NCBI RefSeq assembly: GCF_036785885.1
Contig: NC_092323.1
Location: 6,332,501 to 6,396,500, forward strand
Source: Coffea arabica
Taxonomy: Eukaryota; Streptophyta; Magnoliopsida; Gentianales; Rubiaceae
Direction: 5' to 3'
DNA length: 64,000 nt
The notes beneath the pieces were generated by a model, which had not been told where the DNA came from, ran no database searches, and saw only the letters and a list, made by a program, of their open reading frames with translations. How positions within the stretch are numbered: position 1 is the first letter of the stretch; every line of letters starts with the position of its first letter. The position numbers and the translations under genes were made by a program. Positions 36,025 to 48,749 of this stretch are shown piece by piece.

Positions 36025-37538
36025 CATTCATTTGCAGTTCTTTCCATTCTTTCCTGGCTGCTTGATTTCTGGAAATATGCTTCACGAAGTTTTTTCTGCA
36101 CGAAACTAGTTTTTTTTTTTTTTTTGTTTACTATTTTTTATCCGTAGTATAATTTTGGTAAAGAGGGTACTTCTTAGGACAATAATGCCTTTATTTCTAT
36201 TTCATGTACATCTGCTTCCTAAGAACAAATTTAAGATCTTAAGACAAAATGTCAGATTGATTGAATTCTAACAATTTCCCGTTCCGCATGTCAGATGGTA
36301 TCAGGATATTTGGGTCCTAAATTATTCTCTGGAGACGTGCCCAAAAAAGTAGTCTTTTTTCTTTAGGCAAATTGTTTTAAACTACTAGCTAGTTCCACGC
36401 GAGTCCTTTAAGAACATGTCCGGATAGTGAGAGGGAGAGGTCATACCGTGCAACATTTTCAATTGTTTCCATTAGAGACGAAAACTTTAATGGCTAATCA
36501 TGCATGGCCTATTGATGGTCGCAGTCAAAATAAATAATGGTCAATTACAAGTTACCTCACCAATTCATCATGGTAATTAATGGAAGGACCAAGAAATATT
36601 CCATTTCCCAATCTAGTCCTATTATTCTTCTTAAATCCGCAGAAAATTGGGTAATGGAAGCAAGGAATTATTTAAATGCCTGTAAATCAAATGTTTGTAC
36701 TACTACTACTACTACTACATCCATCCATTGAAGTCAGAGATTCCAAAAGACAACAAACCTTTTATGCTTGGTCAATGCTAAACCTCAAAACTTGTATCGT
36801 ATTGTTTTGGCTATTTTTACCGCTTAGCATTTCCCAACTTCATTACGTCTTACAAAAATGATTGATAATATTAAACAAATTGTACTTACTGTCCAATGAA
36901 TTTTTTTTTTTTTGGGGGTGCATTTTAATTGCTTTCATCCACTCAAACCTTCAACATAAGTCTATCAGTAAGAGGTTTGGACCTAGATATCTTGGATTAT
37001 ACGTATTGGTTGGTGTATAAGTGTATTCAAGAATAAAATGTATTATCTACGTCGCCAACCAGCAAGGCGGGAAGGAAAACTAAAATGTGGAAAAGCAGGA
37101 TGCATTTATTGATTAATCTGTTCTCGGGAAAGAAACCTAGCTTTCATAATTGAACCTCCATTCCAGCACAGCAAATCAGTACACAAGATATGGCAACACA
37201 AAGAAAATGTTTGAGAACCGAATTTAAGGTATATATATATATATGACGTGATTAGCACCGTATCCATTGAAGGATTTCGTCAATTTGCAAAAGATCCTCA
37301 TCAGAGGCCAAAAACTTGTGCTAATTATATTTTTGTCTACATTCAATGCAGTTGAGTTGGCTGACCAGACCGGCAATGGTAAAGAAAACTACTCCACTAA
37401 CAAAAAAAATGATTATCAGCATTCTCCATCATTTCTAAAATCATTCTGCCAAGCTACAGGAGAAAAACAGTTAATAGGGGGTAATTAAATCAGGGGGAAA
37501 GAAATTAGAGATTTGATGGCAATAATTTTAGATGAGCA
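36025..37538. other. Intergenic DNA between F-box array and SCL32
   Basis: There are no genes. Short simple repeats include a T run near 36112-36126, (TAC)n near 36697-36718 and (TA)n near 37232-37243. The last few hundred bases probably hold the 3'-UTR of the minus-strand GRAS gene. Confidence 0.5.
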
Positions 37539-38061
37539 TCAAGTTGGTACCCAAGCTGTAGCAAAAACGACATTGTGTCCCTTCCAAGTAAGCACAAGAT
37601 CCTCTTCTTCCCTCTTCAGTCCCCATCCTGCTGCATGCTCATCAAGCATACTTTTCACCTCAGAAAATGCATCTTCACTGAAACTAACCCCCTTAAAGCT
37701 CGAACTTCTCATTCTTTGCACCCACCGATTTTTAGGCTCCAATCTCTCAATCCTTTGAAGACCCTCGTGGGCTATTACATTCTCGATTTTCCAACATATG
37801 TCTGCTTCATACCATTGCCTCTGCTTGCTCCCCCGCGGTAGAAATGTATCCACAGTATCATAAGGTATCCACAAATAATTAAAAGCGGACCTTAATCTAC
37901 TGACTAAATTGTTTGACGTCAAATCTGCATCTTCATCGACCAAAACGAGAACTGTTGGCTCTAAACTCCTAAGTCTCTTTAGAAACATCGTTCGAAGAGA
38001 TGCGTTTTGAGAAGATTCAAGTTGATGACTTGACAATGTTGTCGAACTGGAGACCACGGAC

Positions 38062-38096
<35 letters not shown>

Positions 38097-38915
38097 ACAA
38101 TTTATAACAAGTGCTTCGCCATTGTCTGCCCGAACAATTTGTTGCATTCGAAGTTGTTCAAATAACGAAGAGAATCCATCCGCGGAAGTCGAAGGGATCA
38201 CCCTAAACTCCAATACTACGTTTCTAGACCTAGCAAAGTTGATCAACTTCGAACCTAACTCCTCGTACGACAGATCAATCATGGGCGGGATGCCGTCCGT
38301 GATGCAGGCTACCGTCAGCTTCACCAACGGATGGCCCTCGAGACGGGTAGCTATAGCATCTATCAACGTTGGAATTTGCATGCAATGAGTCAAACTCAAG
38401 TCAACGATGTGAATGACCGAATATCCCTCCACAGCTTCTAATATGGCCGTGTTTGCCGCCGTGAATCCGAATCTATGCCAGGGGGTTAAGTCCACAAAAC
38501 TTGCTAGCTCTATGATGGAGAATTTATGGGTATCGATCCCCATATTCGTGTTTACATTAGCCATTGCGCTGAGTAGTTTGCAGTTTCCGCTGTTTGCGGC
38601 CCGGGCTATCAGAGCTCGAAGGAAGCCGCACGTGAGGCGCTGATTTGAGTCGCCATCGGGGGGTGCTATATTGTTGAGAACCCACAAGATTTGTTGAGTT
38701 AGAGTGGCGTCATTGCTCTCGATCGCATTGGCACAGTGGACTAGCAATTGTTCCATGCAGTTGGCGTCACCAAAGCTACCACCAAGTGATGATTTTGATG
38801 TAGGGAAACCGGGCCATGGCCTTGTTCGATGAATTTGGTTCTTATTCATGGAGGGCACCACAAACGGTGAGATTTGGTGCAAAGGTGGTGACTGTAAAGT
38901 CTCGGTGAATTGCAT
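37539..38915 (-). CDS. SCL32: GRAS transcription factor, SCARECROW-LIKE 32 type
   Basis: A 458-aa single-exon GRAS protein. After a short N-terminus (MQFTETLQSPPLHQ) come the GRAS blocks. Leucine-rich I starts at residue about 53 (MEQLLVHCANAIESND). The VHIID block is present as IHIVDLSLTHCMQIPTLIDA (about 170-190). Leucine-rich II, a PFYRE-like region (VLVLVDEDADLTSN) and the SAW end (LVLTWKGHNVVFATAWVPT) follow. The short N-terminus, overall length and LTHCMQIPTLIDA sequence match the SCL32 clade. Members act in the nucleus as transcriptional regulators; the role here is inferred. No DELLA motif, so it is not a gibberellin repressor. The leader upstream holds GA-rich repeats at about 39470-39500. 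Confidence 0.92.
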
Positions 38916-40556
38916 GATGAGGGAAGAAAGGATTGAGATTCCAGAGAGAGGAAAGGGGTCGAATTAATCAGAGCGGTATAATGACCGCTGTTTTGTAATT
39001 CCAAACTCCAAGTTTTTCTATAGTAGTAGTAGAAAAGGAGGGGAAGAATGAAAAGCTGGATACAAATATAAGGAAAGGGACTAGACTAGCAGTGGTACCT
39101 GGCCATTGGGAAGCGATCCATGAACGGTTGGTGCAGATTTTGGGAAAATTTCTGCAAAGGAATCGAGGAAAAGAGACTGTTCAGCCTTTAATTTTTTGTT
39201 TTTCCTTCTCTTTATCAAGTTTGATACTACAATTTTTTGCTATGGAGAGTAAAAGGAGTTGTGAGAGAGTCTCTCATCCCAAAGACAGGTACTTGTGAGC
39301 GAAGTCAAAATAGGCAAAAGAGAGATTTCTTTCAGTTTGCAGGCTTTTTCAGCACACTCACAAAAGGAGCTGGAACAAAGGGCTGTATGGATACACCAAA
39401 AGAGAGGAACGTTTTTAAGGCTACAAAAGGGTCTTACAGCTCCACAGAGACACATAAGCACAAGAAGGGAAGAGAGAGACGGAGAGAGAGAGAGAGAACT
39501 CAGAGAAGGGAATGGTAGTGATAATATGGCATAATTATAGTAGTATATTTTGTATTAAAGGAGAGACAGTAGAGTTGTGTCGGATTTTGGTGGCATGTGA
39601 GAAAGCCGGCCACAGGGTTGTCGATATGTGAGAGTTGGGATTTGTCAGCTACTACAGAGACTCTCCTCGTAGCATAAGACTGAAACAAGTTCAGCTTTGG
39701 CTCACTCACGGGTCATCATGCTCAAATCATTTATGCCCTGCCTCGCATATACATTATATATATATATATAACCGATTCCACTTCCACGATAATTGTGTAT
39801 TATTTCATCAATCTTTGCAATTTAAAGCCTTTGTGCTTGCAAGAATTAAATTATATAATCCTTTCCTGCATGCATATTTAAAAGGGTTCAGTTGATCATG
39901 CTTGCTTGTATGTGCTTTTTGGATGTAAACTAACTGAAGTTTTCAGAAAATGGACATTAATTATGAGGCAAATATAGTATAAACCTATTCATTTATCTGA
40001 AATATATATATGAATAGAAATTGCAATATCTGTCTGTCTGCTGAGTTGTTCTTCAGCTGATTCTATTATCTATTCGAGACTCATGCCATTTAAAAATTAA
40101 AATCAATAAGACAAAGGAAGGATCATTGTCGAAGCCAATGAGGATAATAGACTCCTTACTGATTCCGCCTTTTTTCTCCGTCCGGCTTTCTTGCCAACAC
40201 ATTCCGCCATAGGTTCCATAGTTTAACGTTACCTGTATTTTTCAGACCCCTTTGCATCATTGCATGAATAACGTCAAATTGTTGCAAGTAATGTCTGCAT
40301 CAAACTGAAACTGCACACTCCAATTGTCAAGCAATAATTGCAAAACTCCTCCACCGCTGACCACATGATGCAAGAGTACCGGTAAAACAGGCCAGTATTT
40401 ACTTACTGCAAATTAACAGTTTATGCTAATGGTTAAAAAAAAAAAACCAGCAACCTGGAATCATTTCGGTAGCTCACATGTAGCAGCTGTTTTGGAGATG
40501 GAATTCCTATATCAATCTCTCTGTACAAAACCACCAGAAATTCTCATGCCATCAAA
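38916..40556. other. Promoter and upstream region of SCL32, no other gene
   Basis: It contains a (GA)n tract at about 39482-39500 and a (TA)n run at about 39754-39770. Apart from these I see no structured element. Low-complexity frames here are not genes. Confidence 0.45.
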
Positions 40557-40565
40557 TAGTTATAA

Positions 40566-41279
40566 GGGAAAATGACCCGTTTCATCCCTCATATTTCGCA
40601 AAAATATTCTTTTCATCCCTCACTTTTAAAATGAAGCAAATTCATCCCTGATATTTAAAAATTAAAGCTATTACATCCCTGAACCTAATTTTCAATCTGA
40701 ATCAAACCATCCAATAACCCAGTAATAAAATTCGAAAATAGAATTAATAGATTATTCGGTCAACTTCATCATATTCACATGACATTTATTAAACAAAAAA
40801 AATAAAAATTATAACATAAAAGGTCATTCTTTGTCTTGAAATAGTAGAGTTTTTTTTTTGGTAAATCTTTTCTTGCACTGTTAGTATATCTGCTTGCGAA
40901 TCTAGATGTGTATCATAAATATAAATTTTGGTGTTTAAATCTAAATTAAAATGATGTGGCGGTACATAAAACCGTCAGTGTATACAATAATAATGTAGGA
41001 AAGATTAATCTTTCTTTTTTATGTTATAATTTTTTTTTTTCTTTTTAGGTTCATTAAATTTCACATGAATATCAAGTTGAGTTAACCAAGTGATCTGCCA
41101 ATTACATTCCCGAAATTTGTAATCAGGTTGATTGGTGGTTTGATTCAGATTGAAATTTGGGTTCAGGGATGTAATAATTTCAGTTTTTAAATGTCAAGGA
41201 CGAAATTGGTTCATTTTAAAAATGAGGGACAAAAAGAATATTTTTGTGAAATGTGAAGGATGAAACCGATCATTTTTCC
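40566..41279. mobile_element. MULE-like foldback MITE with perfect 9-bp target duplication
   Basis: The direct repeat TAGTTATAA flanks the element (40557-40565 and 41280-41288). The ends are inverted: GGGAAAATGACCCGTTTCAT on the left, and GGAAAAATGATCGGTTTCAT as the complement on the right. The mirror continues for about 180 bp (GGGATGTAATA, TTCATTTTAAAA). A 9-bp duplication with long inverted ends is the Mutator signature. No transposase. Confidence 0.9.
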
Positions 41280-41288
41280 TAGTTATAA

Positions 41289-44200
41289 TTATTTATTTTT
41301 TAACCACCATCGGGGAGTCATACTTGTGGAAAAACTAGTCCTTCTTTTTTTTTTTTTAATTAATATGTGAAGCTAACATGTAGCTTTCTAAGCTCTTATT
41401 TCGAATTGTCTACCTAACTCCCAGTCTCCCCATCCCCGATGCAGAAACACCCTTCTTCCTTTTACCACTCTTTGAAGCTAATAATTCAAGAATCAATTAT
41501 CTGCCTTCTCTTATTTTTTACCTAACCCCCCGCCCCCCAAAAAAAACACACAAATAAAAAAAGCTCACTTCCCGTAAGGGAATTTCATAATGCTAATACA
41601 ACATTCTCCAAAACCAACACTGTCCCTCTTTCTTTCTCTCTCTCTCACACACTATACACGCTAGCTACTTAGACATGCAGTAATATCCAAATATGTATTG
41701 ATAGTACAAACAACAACAACTATCTTATCCTGTACCATTTTTTGATATCCACCAAAAATATGCATGAAACCTGGCATGCAAGCGACTGGAGAGCGAAGAG
41801 TGCTGGAAATGGCCTATACCATGTGAATATCGCACCATATGGAACGGGTCCATATTTGGATCTTCTTTCCCCTGCACGTGATGCACTTACGTTTGTTCCC
41901 TTTGGTCCTCCGTCGAAATCCACTTAAATAGACCATTCGGCTGTGCTACCACAGACCCAGAACTCGCCATATCCTCACATCCCTTTCCCTCCCTACGTTT
42001 TCTTGCTCCAATTTCTCACTTGTCCCACTCATTTACCCCACCAATTACCGAAAGAAGATCTTTACAACTACGTGCGTACCCAAAGCAAAACTTTGATGAC
42101 TTAATTTCTGTGCCACAAATTTATTTAGCTTGTGCTGTGGATCGAAGAAGACCTCAGGGAAAATGAATTAGAATTTTGGCTTTTCTCTACTTGAACAAAA
42201 TCACCCCGTTTTCCAAACATAAAGTGGTACGTTTTACAAATCAATTGTGCCCGGCACACCAAGTATACCAGTCAACGTTCTTCAAAACTAAGACATTGCC
42301 CCAACACCAACGACATGGGAAGAAAAAGAAAAAAAATATAGCCCAATTCGCTTATACAAATTAAGTACGTGTTTCTCTGTAAATAAATTCGATTCCTCAT
42401 CCCCTCGGCGACGCTTCTGGCACTCAACGTTCTCCTTGCAAATAAAGGCAGTACATGTATCGATACTCTATTAGATTTGGTGAGGATGACGTAAGGACGA
42501 CGCCCAACAATATAATACTACTATCTTCAAATTAATTAGAGCCAGAAGTTTGATTATGTTTTCTATTATTATTGTTTTGTTATAATAAGAGCAATCAGAT
42601 CCTAGCCCCGGTGTTGGTTGTTGTCAAGCAAATTGATGAAGCAAAATATAATAAGAAGAATCGCAGAGATACACATAGGTAAAATCAAGTAAGGTCAAAA
42701 AATGTGAGAAGTTTAATATATTGTTGGATTAGAATATTGAGGAGGATTCCTGAACTTGAGGTACAAGAGCTAGAGGACATCCGCTGTTTATAGCAAACAG
42801 TCGAAGCATTATTCTTTTGGAATTTCTCGCAAAGGAATTCTCTGGCATCTATGTCCTCTGGGTTTTAATTTCATTCTAGCCGCTACTGTAACATGGACGT
42901 ACGACATCACATGAAACAAGGAAGACCCTGTGACATGAAACTAAAAGGTTCCATTTCCATATAACCCCATGTGCTGGAGACATTCCACTTGGTTTGTATT
43001 TTTTTTTTTTTTCAATGGTTCAAGTTCCAGTTTCAGTTTACGCATATTTTACTTGCTGAATTACGTACTACTATTAGTAGTCTAGTAGTACTAATTAAGG
43101 TTGTGTTTGGATTGCATTTTTCATCATTTTTTATGGAAAAATTACTGTAACGATTTGATATATGTGAAGAAAAAATGTGATAGAAAAATGTAATCACGAA
43201 AAATGACAATATTTTTCGACAAAAATAAGCAATCCAAGCATAGCCTAAACAAGCGGAACTTACCCAAAACGTATGGAAGCCGAAAGCATGGAGACACGGT
43301 TTTGGAATTACGAGCCGGGAGAAAAAGTATAATTTTGGGTAATTTTGACTACCTGTCTATTCATAAACTTATAGGGTGAATTTAAATCATGTTATGATTG
43401 CAGGAGTCATCCAATCAATCAATCATTACTAAGAGAATGACTTTCTCCGTTCCTCTTGAACTGGCTTAGACAGATGGCCATCCACACACTAAATAAAATG
43501 CCTTATGAGATAAACATTGACAAAAATTTCAATTTTACAGGATTAATCTTCTTTTCTTTTCTGGAGCTGGTTTAGTATGATCCCTTTTCAAGTTTCTGAA
43601 GAATTTCTTACGACCCAATTATTGAATAGGTATAGAAAAAGAATTTACAGCAAATGCCATCTATCTAACCTGTAAAAAGCCCTCGTTCTGCCCACCAAAA
43701 GTACGGAGTTCATATTAGCATCCGAATGATGATATTTGATTAGTTACATCTTTGATAAGGCTGATCCGGAAAAAAAAGCACAGGCATTGGCGGAAAGCTA
43801 GCAATCGTGTTCTATACAGACACGCACACACACCAGGCAGGCCATGCATGTTCACCATTTCTTGAAACAAATGCTTATTTCCATTGTTCTTGGTTTTTAA
43901 AGGAGCCCACAGCTTTAAATTTCAAATGTGCAATTGCAAAGCATCATGGATGACCGGAAAAAAAATGACAGATAAGTTATCTCGTCCTTATAAGTTTTGA
44001 ACTACAATAATATCGTTGTCCTTCGTGAGGCATAAGCCACATCGCTATGATTGCTTAAACTATCGAAATTAAATATGTCTGAAGAATTGTATGTAGTATT
44101 ATGTTAGTGCAAAATGTAAATGCCCCGTTGTGATCATATACTATATATTATACCACGCTTTGTGGAAAGGTGAAGTTGTGTAAGTGCCACAATGCCCTTA

Positions 44201-44632
44201 TAGTCTACATTGTGGCGCCATGAGAGGAAGGAAGGTATACGTAAGTTATACTTCATGGTTATCAAGAACATTCAATTATGATTTGAATTAATTGCTTCAG
44301 AAAATTTAAGGGCAAGAGGGAAGCAAGCAGAATTTTTAGAAATTTGAGAAATGTTGGTTTTTATTTCAGAGGGAGCAAAGCAATAACTAAAGGCTTGTGT
44401 TTCACAAGGGAATATTTCAAAGTCATTTTATCGCATAAGAATGGATTTTTTTTTTTTTTGGGCTTTCTGGGTGCATATTGTTTGGATCGTAAATTATTTG
44501 AGATATTTTTACTGTAGCACTTTTTGTGATGTGATGTATATGAGATAAAAAGGTAATTGAAAAAATAAAAAGGTGTATTGGAAATTGTAATGATGATAGA
44601 AGCAAATATATTTGAGTAAATAATCTCCTGTC
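41289..44632. other. Intergenic DNA with MITE fragments, no gene
   Basis: No coding frame is recognisable. It includes the MITE at 43099-43246, a partial relative with ATTGTTTGGATCGTAAATTA and TTTTTACTGTAGCA near 44478, and C-rich and CT-rich patches near 41520-41660. Confidence 0.5.
43099..43246. mobile_element. MITE with TTGTGTTTGGATTGC ends (copy 1)
   Basis: About 148 bp. The left end GTTTGGATTGCATTTTTCAT mirrors the right end AAGCAATCCAAGC. The interior TTACTGTAACGATTTGATAT is shared with the copy at 51370-51512 and, less well, with the fragment at 44478. No coding frame. Confidence 0.7.
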
Positions 44633-45430
44633 TAGGGGTGGCAATGGGGCGGGGTTGTTAAATAACTCCTCCCGTCCCTCGCCCAACCCCCCGCCCCGTT
44701 TCCCCCGGGGTCCCCCGCGAGGAAAGATTAGAAACTTTCGGCTACTAATTCCAAACTAAGATTAGAAATATGAGTTTACAATATCCATGATCATACCAGT
44801 GTAACATGATTTCTTGTCCAGGTATCAATGAGTATCCAGTAACATAATGCACACTAAAGCATGTAACAAGGAAGAAATATTACTTGTAACTCACCCCATC
44901 CAAGTGATGGCTTCAATAAATTGGCAATATCAAGACCAGATCCCTTATTGCCTCGTCCTACTGTCCCAGAACCAATAAGTGTGTGAACCTCATCAATAAA
45001 AACAATGACATTGCTTGCAATGCTGTCACAACAAGTTAAGCCACAATAGACGACTTACTTCAAATGCATCAAAAGAAGTGGGCACACCTGACTTTTTGAT
45101 GTCCTTAAATAATGTAGTCACGCGTCCTTCCAGTTCACCTCTCTCCTTTGCGCCTGCAATTAATTGAGTAGTGATTAGAACTGAGGGGAATGGGAGGCGA
45201 CGGCGGTGGCTGCGAAGGAGGGAATGAAGGAGGAACTAAGGGGGATAATAAGGGGTTTTGTTACTTTTGTACATATATACATATATATGTGTGTATATAT
45301 TTTTTTTTTATGCGGGGGACAGGGCGAGTGTATGTTGCCCCATCCCCCGCCTCGTTTTAAGACAGGGGTAAATATTTTGCCCTCGCCCCATTTCTACCCC
45401 CGCGGGCAACCGCCCCCATTGCGATCCCTA
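44633..45430. mobile_element. Pack-type hAT-like element carrying a captured ClpD gene fragment
   Basis: Inverted ends: TAGGGGTGGCAATGGGGCGG on the left, and TAGGGATCGCAATGGGGGCG as the complement on the right, followed by GC-rich sub-terminal sequence on both sides. These are typical of a hAT-like MITE family in plants. The flanks CTCCTGTC and CTCTGTCC are only loosely alike, so the 8-bp duplication is not proven. The middle is not transposon-like. It contains two exon-like stretches of a ClpD/ERD1 gene with an intron between them (separate entry). It has no transposase and is therefore non-autonomous. Confidence 0.7.
44884..45153 (-). pseudogene. ERD1: Captured fragment of plastid chaperone ClpD (ERD1), two exons
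   Basis: On the minus strand, 45153-45088 reads GAKERGELEGRVTTLFKDIK, and then a GT donor. After a short intron, 45022-44884 reads [16 protein letters not shown], then [20 protein letters not shown], then LGWGELQ followed by a GTAATA donor. This is the Walker B part of the first AAA+ domain of a Clp/Hsp100 chaperone. The GRGNKG...DIANLLKP wording points to ClpD/ERD1, not to ClpC. Only about 65 codons are present and the Walker A and second AAA+ domain are absent, so it cannot function as a chaperone. The intron acceptor appears degraded. The LGWGELQ spelling departs from the family's LGRGELQ. Confidence 0.75.
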
Positions 45431-45439
45431 CTCTGTCCA

Positions 45440-46056
45440 AACATTAGGAGGATCTATGTTGCACTGTTACTAAGCAAAATTTTGCTTTTTCTTTTCTAAT
45501 TATAAAAATATTTTGGTTCTTGATTGGGTCACAGAAGTAACAACCCACTGTAAGTAGTCCAAGCCTTGGACCCCTTTCAATGCAAGCAACAGTTTGGCTG
45601 TTTGTATGTTGGACAAGGCTTACCCGCCGGAGGAGTCTAGATTCTAAGCCCTTCACCCGACAGTAATTCAATCAGTCGGCCACTTAGAGAATTTCGAACT
45701 TGAAACCCAATGCAAAGATAAGTGGAACGAGGTCCCATGGGCCATTTGAGTTTGCTTCCAGTTCTTTATTTGAGTCTCTGTTTATTGACTTTGGATTTTT
45801 TTTCCTTTCCCATACCATTATACAAAGTTGACACGTGTTTTCACATTTAGTATCATAATTTATATTTATCATCTATTAATGAATAATGAATATTAAATGA
45901 AATAAGACCAATCTATTCTGTAACTAGAAATATAAAGCTAATTTTTTTTTGGACAAAAATGGTGATTTTTACCGCTGTAGTCTGTCCAAATGTTTTGGTT
46001 CATTAAATGTTTCAAGATGGGTGAAAAAAAATTAAAGGTTGACATATTAGCATTCA
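45440..46056. other. Intergenic DNA, no gene
   Basis: Short frames only; nothing recognised. Confidence 0.45.
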
Positions 46057-46176
46057 TGTGCAATTTTTTTACACTAACAGATTTAAATCATATCACATAA
46101 AATGAATTTAAATTTAAAATTTAAATTATACACATGTAGTATATATCTATAACTATTAGTGTAAAAAATTGCAACA
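46057..46176. mobile_element. 120-bp MITE with TGTGCAATTTTTTTACACTAA ends
   Basis: The left end GCAATTTTTTTACACTAA and the right end TTAGTGTAAAAAATTGC are inverted copies with one base difference in the T run. The AT-rich centre holds ATTTAAATTTAAAATTTAAA. A diverged relative is the element at 19955. No coding capacity. Confidence 0.75.
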
Positions 46177-46438
46177 TAAGAAATCTTTTTTTTTCTGAAA
46201 ATTAACCAATTTTGTTTATACAGATAAGGAAACTAATATTTGGTCAAAAAGAGTAGTTATAAACTAGTACACAATCAGCTGAAGAACATCAGACGGGACA
46301 GAATTTTTGGAAAAGATCAATCATCAATGTTGTTCGTCCCTCTAACATCGAAATTAAAAGAACTTGCCATCTTTGGCCGGTTTCCTTAGCTTGGTCCTAA
46401 CGTCTTAGCTAGACCTTGCTTAAGCGTCTGGTGGTAAC

Positions 46439-46466
46439 ATATTATTATTATTATTATTATTATTAT
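46439..46466. repeat. (ATT)n microsatellite
   Basis: About nine ATT repeats in an intergenic setting. Confidence 0.95.
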
Positions 46467-46757
46467 GTCATCTATTATAGACTTATGGGAGCTGGCAACT
46501 CAATGATTCTTAATTGTTTGATCGCACACGAGTAAATTTGTTTTTCTTTCTTTTTTTCGTGGGGAGGGGGGGGGGGAAAAAGAAACACTCAAAAATTGAA
46601 ATAATAACCAGAACCAGTTTTTCTTTCTATTTCATCTGGGTCTGTTGGTCCGGCTGGACATTTGCAAATTTGGCCATAATTGAGTCAGGTTTGGCATGCG
46701 CCGAAGCGCTGAATACCATCCATAGATAGTTTGACGTGCAAGAACATAAGATAGCTA

Positions 46758-47014
46758 GCTATGGAGGCTAATTGTGGATTTGTCACCTCGACACCGTTTT
46801 AGGGTTAAGACCCTGGTGATGTACCTTGGAGGGCCTCCCCAGGATTCAAACCCTTGACCCTTAGGGTCTTTAAGGTCGAATGCCTGGTAGAGCTACCAGG
46901 CATTCGACCTTAAACCAGGCATTCGACCTTAAAGACCCTAACCAGGGTTAAATAGGGTCTTTAACCCCAAAATGGTGTCGAGGTAACAAATACACAATTG
47001 GCCTCCACAATAGC
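46758..47014. mobile_element. 257-bp nested foldback element
   Basis: The outer arms are about 60 bp and imperfect. The left arm GGAGGCTAATTGTGGATTTG...ACCTCGACACC is mirrored at the right by GTGTCGAGGT...CCAATTG...CCTCC. Inside is a perfect 19-bp palindrome: TAAGGTCGAATGCCTGGTA, then loop GAGC, then the complement. A second copy of the right half (ACCAGGCATTCGACCTTAAA) follows directly. There is no coding frame and no clear target duplication. A transcript would fold into one long hairpin. Confidence 0.8.
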
Positions 47015-48749
47015 AAAGTGGTATATCAGGTGTCATAGAGAAACTTTCAGCTAAGAAATCAGAAGTGGTGCCAACGATGGTTAGAGCAAATCAAGAAATT
47101 GGGAATGGTACCGCCAGCATGGTTGTATCAGTTGTATTTTGATGTGGACCATATTTCCCAAGTGTGATGATCATATTCCTTTATCATACGCACCAGCCCC
47201 TGTCCTCAGAAGACAAATAAAAGGCACCTCTATACGTACTTTTTGGGGCAACCCCTCGAAGTTATTTAGTTTAGAAACAAGAAAAAGAAATTCATTACTA
47301 AATACCGGTAATTAAGCAGTGACAAAACTTAGGTCTCATTCTTTCTATCTATTGCACTGATATTCATCTCTGAATTGCATTTACCATATATAGTTGTGGG
47401 AGATCACTAGCCCGGGGAATATTCAATATGTATGCTGAATTTGTTTTTGGTGACAGTTAATCTGCCTTTCTTGTTACTTGCAACGGAGACCATAAGAACG
47501 GTTACCAACATACATTTTAATATATACCAAACTCATTCATATTTATTTCACCCTTTATATTTAATAACACTCTAACAAAAGAAGTAAGATTTGGACACCC
47601 GTTAACCAAACTTATAATTAATATATAAAATGTAAAACAAAATAAAATAAGTGTAATAACCACAGTAAGTAGACTTTAGATACAAGCAACAATTAACAAC
47701 TGCGACCAATATGATAGTTTAACACAGAAACTTACTAATTTACGAGAACAGTATCTCCTAGTTTCGCATAGCCATGCAAAACATAAAATGAATAAAGAAA
47801 AGTCCAGAGACGCTTGCTTTACTCGAATGGATGAAGCAAATCACGAAAAGTTTCTATTCAAAACAGTAGAGTGCGATTCGAATATATATATATATATAGT
47901 AGTATCAAAGCATTTAATAATGCAACGTATAAATTATCTTGATGTAAGCAGGCCTGCACCCAGAAACTTGGAATTTGTCGTGGTTGGCCACGTTCAATGA
48001 AAAGGAGCGGCGCTGAAATCCGCATCACAATGTCCTCTGTCCGCGTTTTGGATCGGATACATTCAAACTCCTAGTGGCCTCTCAATTATAGGAGTATAAT
48101 AATAGCCCACTTCAAACTTGCCTGTCATTAACTGTTGCTCCACACCTCTTCTCCAAATTCAACATAACCTCAAAAAATGCAAATCAGGTCCTCGAATTTA
48201 TTTTCCCAAGGAAAAGAAAAAAAAAACGGGTTTAACTTATGGATACATGATATCATGGTCCCTTGGCATTTAATACAGGCCCGAGTCAATCTCAGATGGT
48301 ATCATCACCACCTTTAAATAAGACGCAAAAGATCGGTGAGCTCCATGTACGGGACAGGAGAGGAAAGCTAAACGAAAGTGAGGAGAAAGATTGATGCAGA
48401 CGCATTCACGTTTGCTACCATCTGCTTGAGTTGATACAAGGAGTTTGCATGTCAATTGATACAAGGAGTGGAAACTAGGAATATGCTACTATTTATTTAT
48501 CAAAAAAGAGTAAAAGAGTGAATGAATTAAGAGTCAAAACAAACTGTAATAGGGACGGAGCCCTCTCAAATCTCGATAAGTCAATTTCCTTGTTAAAGTG
48601 GATGTACTAATGACAAAGTTTGACCTTTTATGCAATGATAAATAATTCTAAAATGAAGGTGGAATTACTTTTGAAAGATTAAAATTGAACACTGACGAAT
48701 GCCGAAGTTGCTTATGAAAGTGCGTTTTGCATTAATATACTTAAGGTCA
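47015..48749. other. Intergenic DNA, no gene
   Basis: AT-rich, with a (TA)n run near 47883-47897. No frame of interest. Confidence 0.45.

Noticed and set aside
36697..36718. Possible satellite or CRISPR-like repeat arrays around the simple repeats
   Set aside because: They are plain microsatellites (TAC, ATT, TA, TC). No spaced direct repeats of array type exist in the window.
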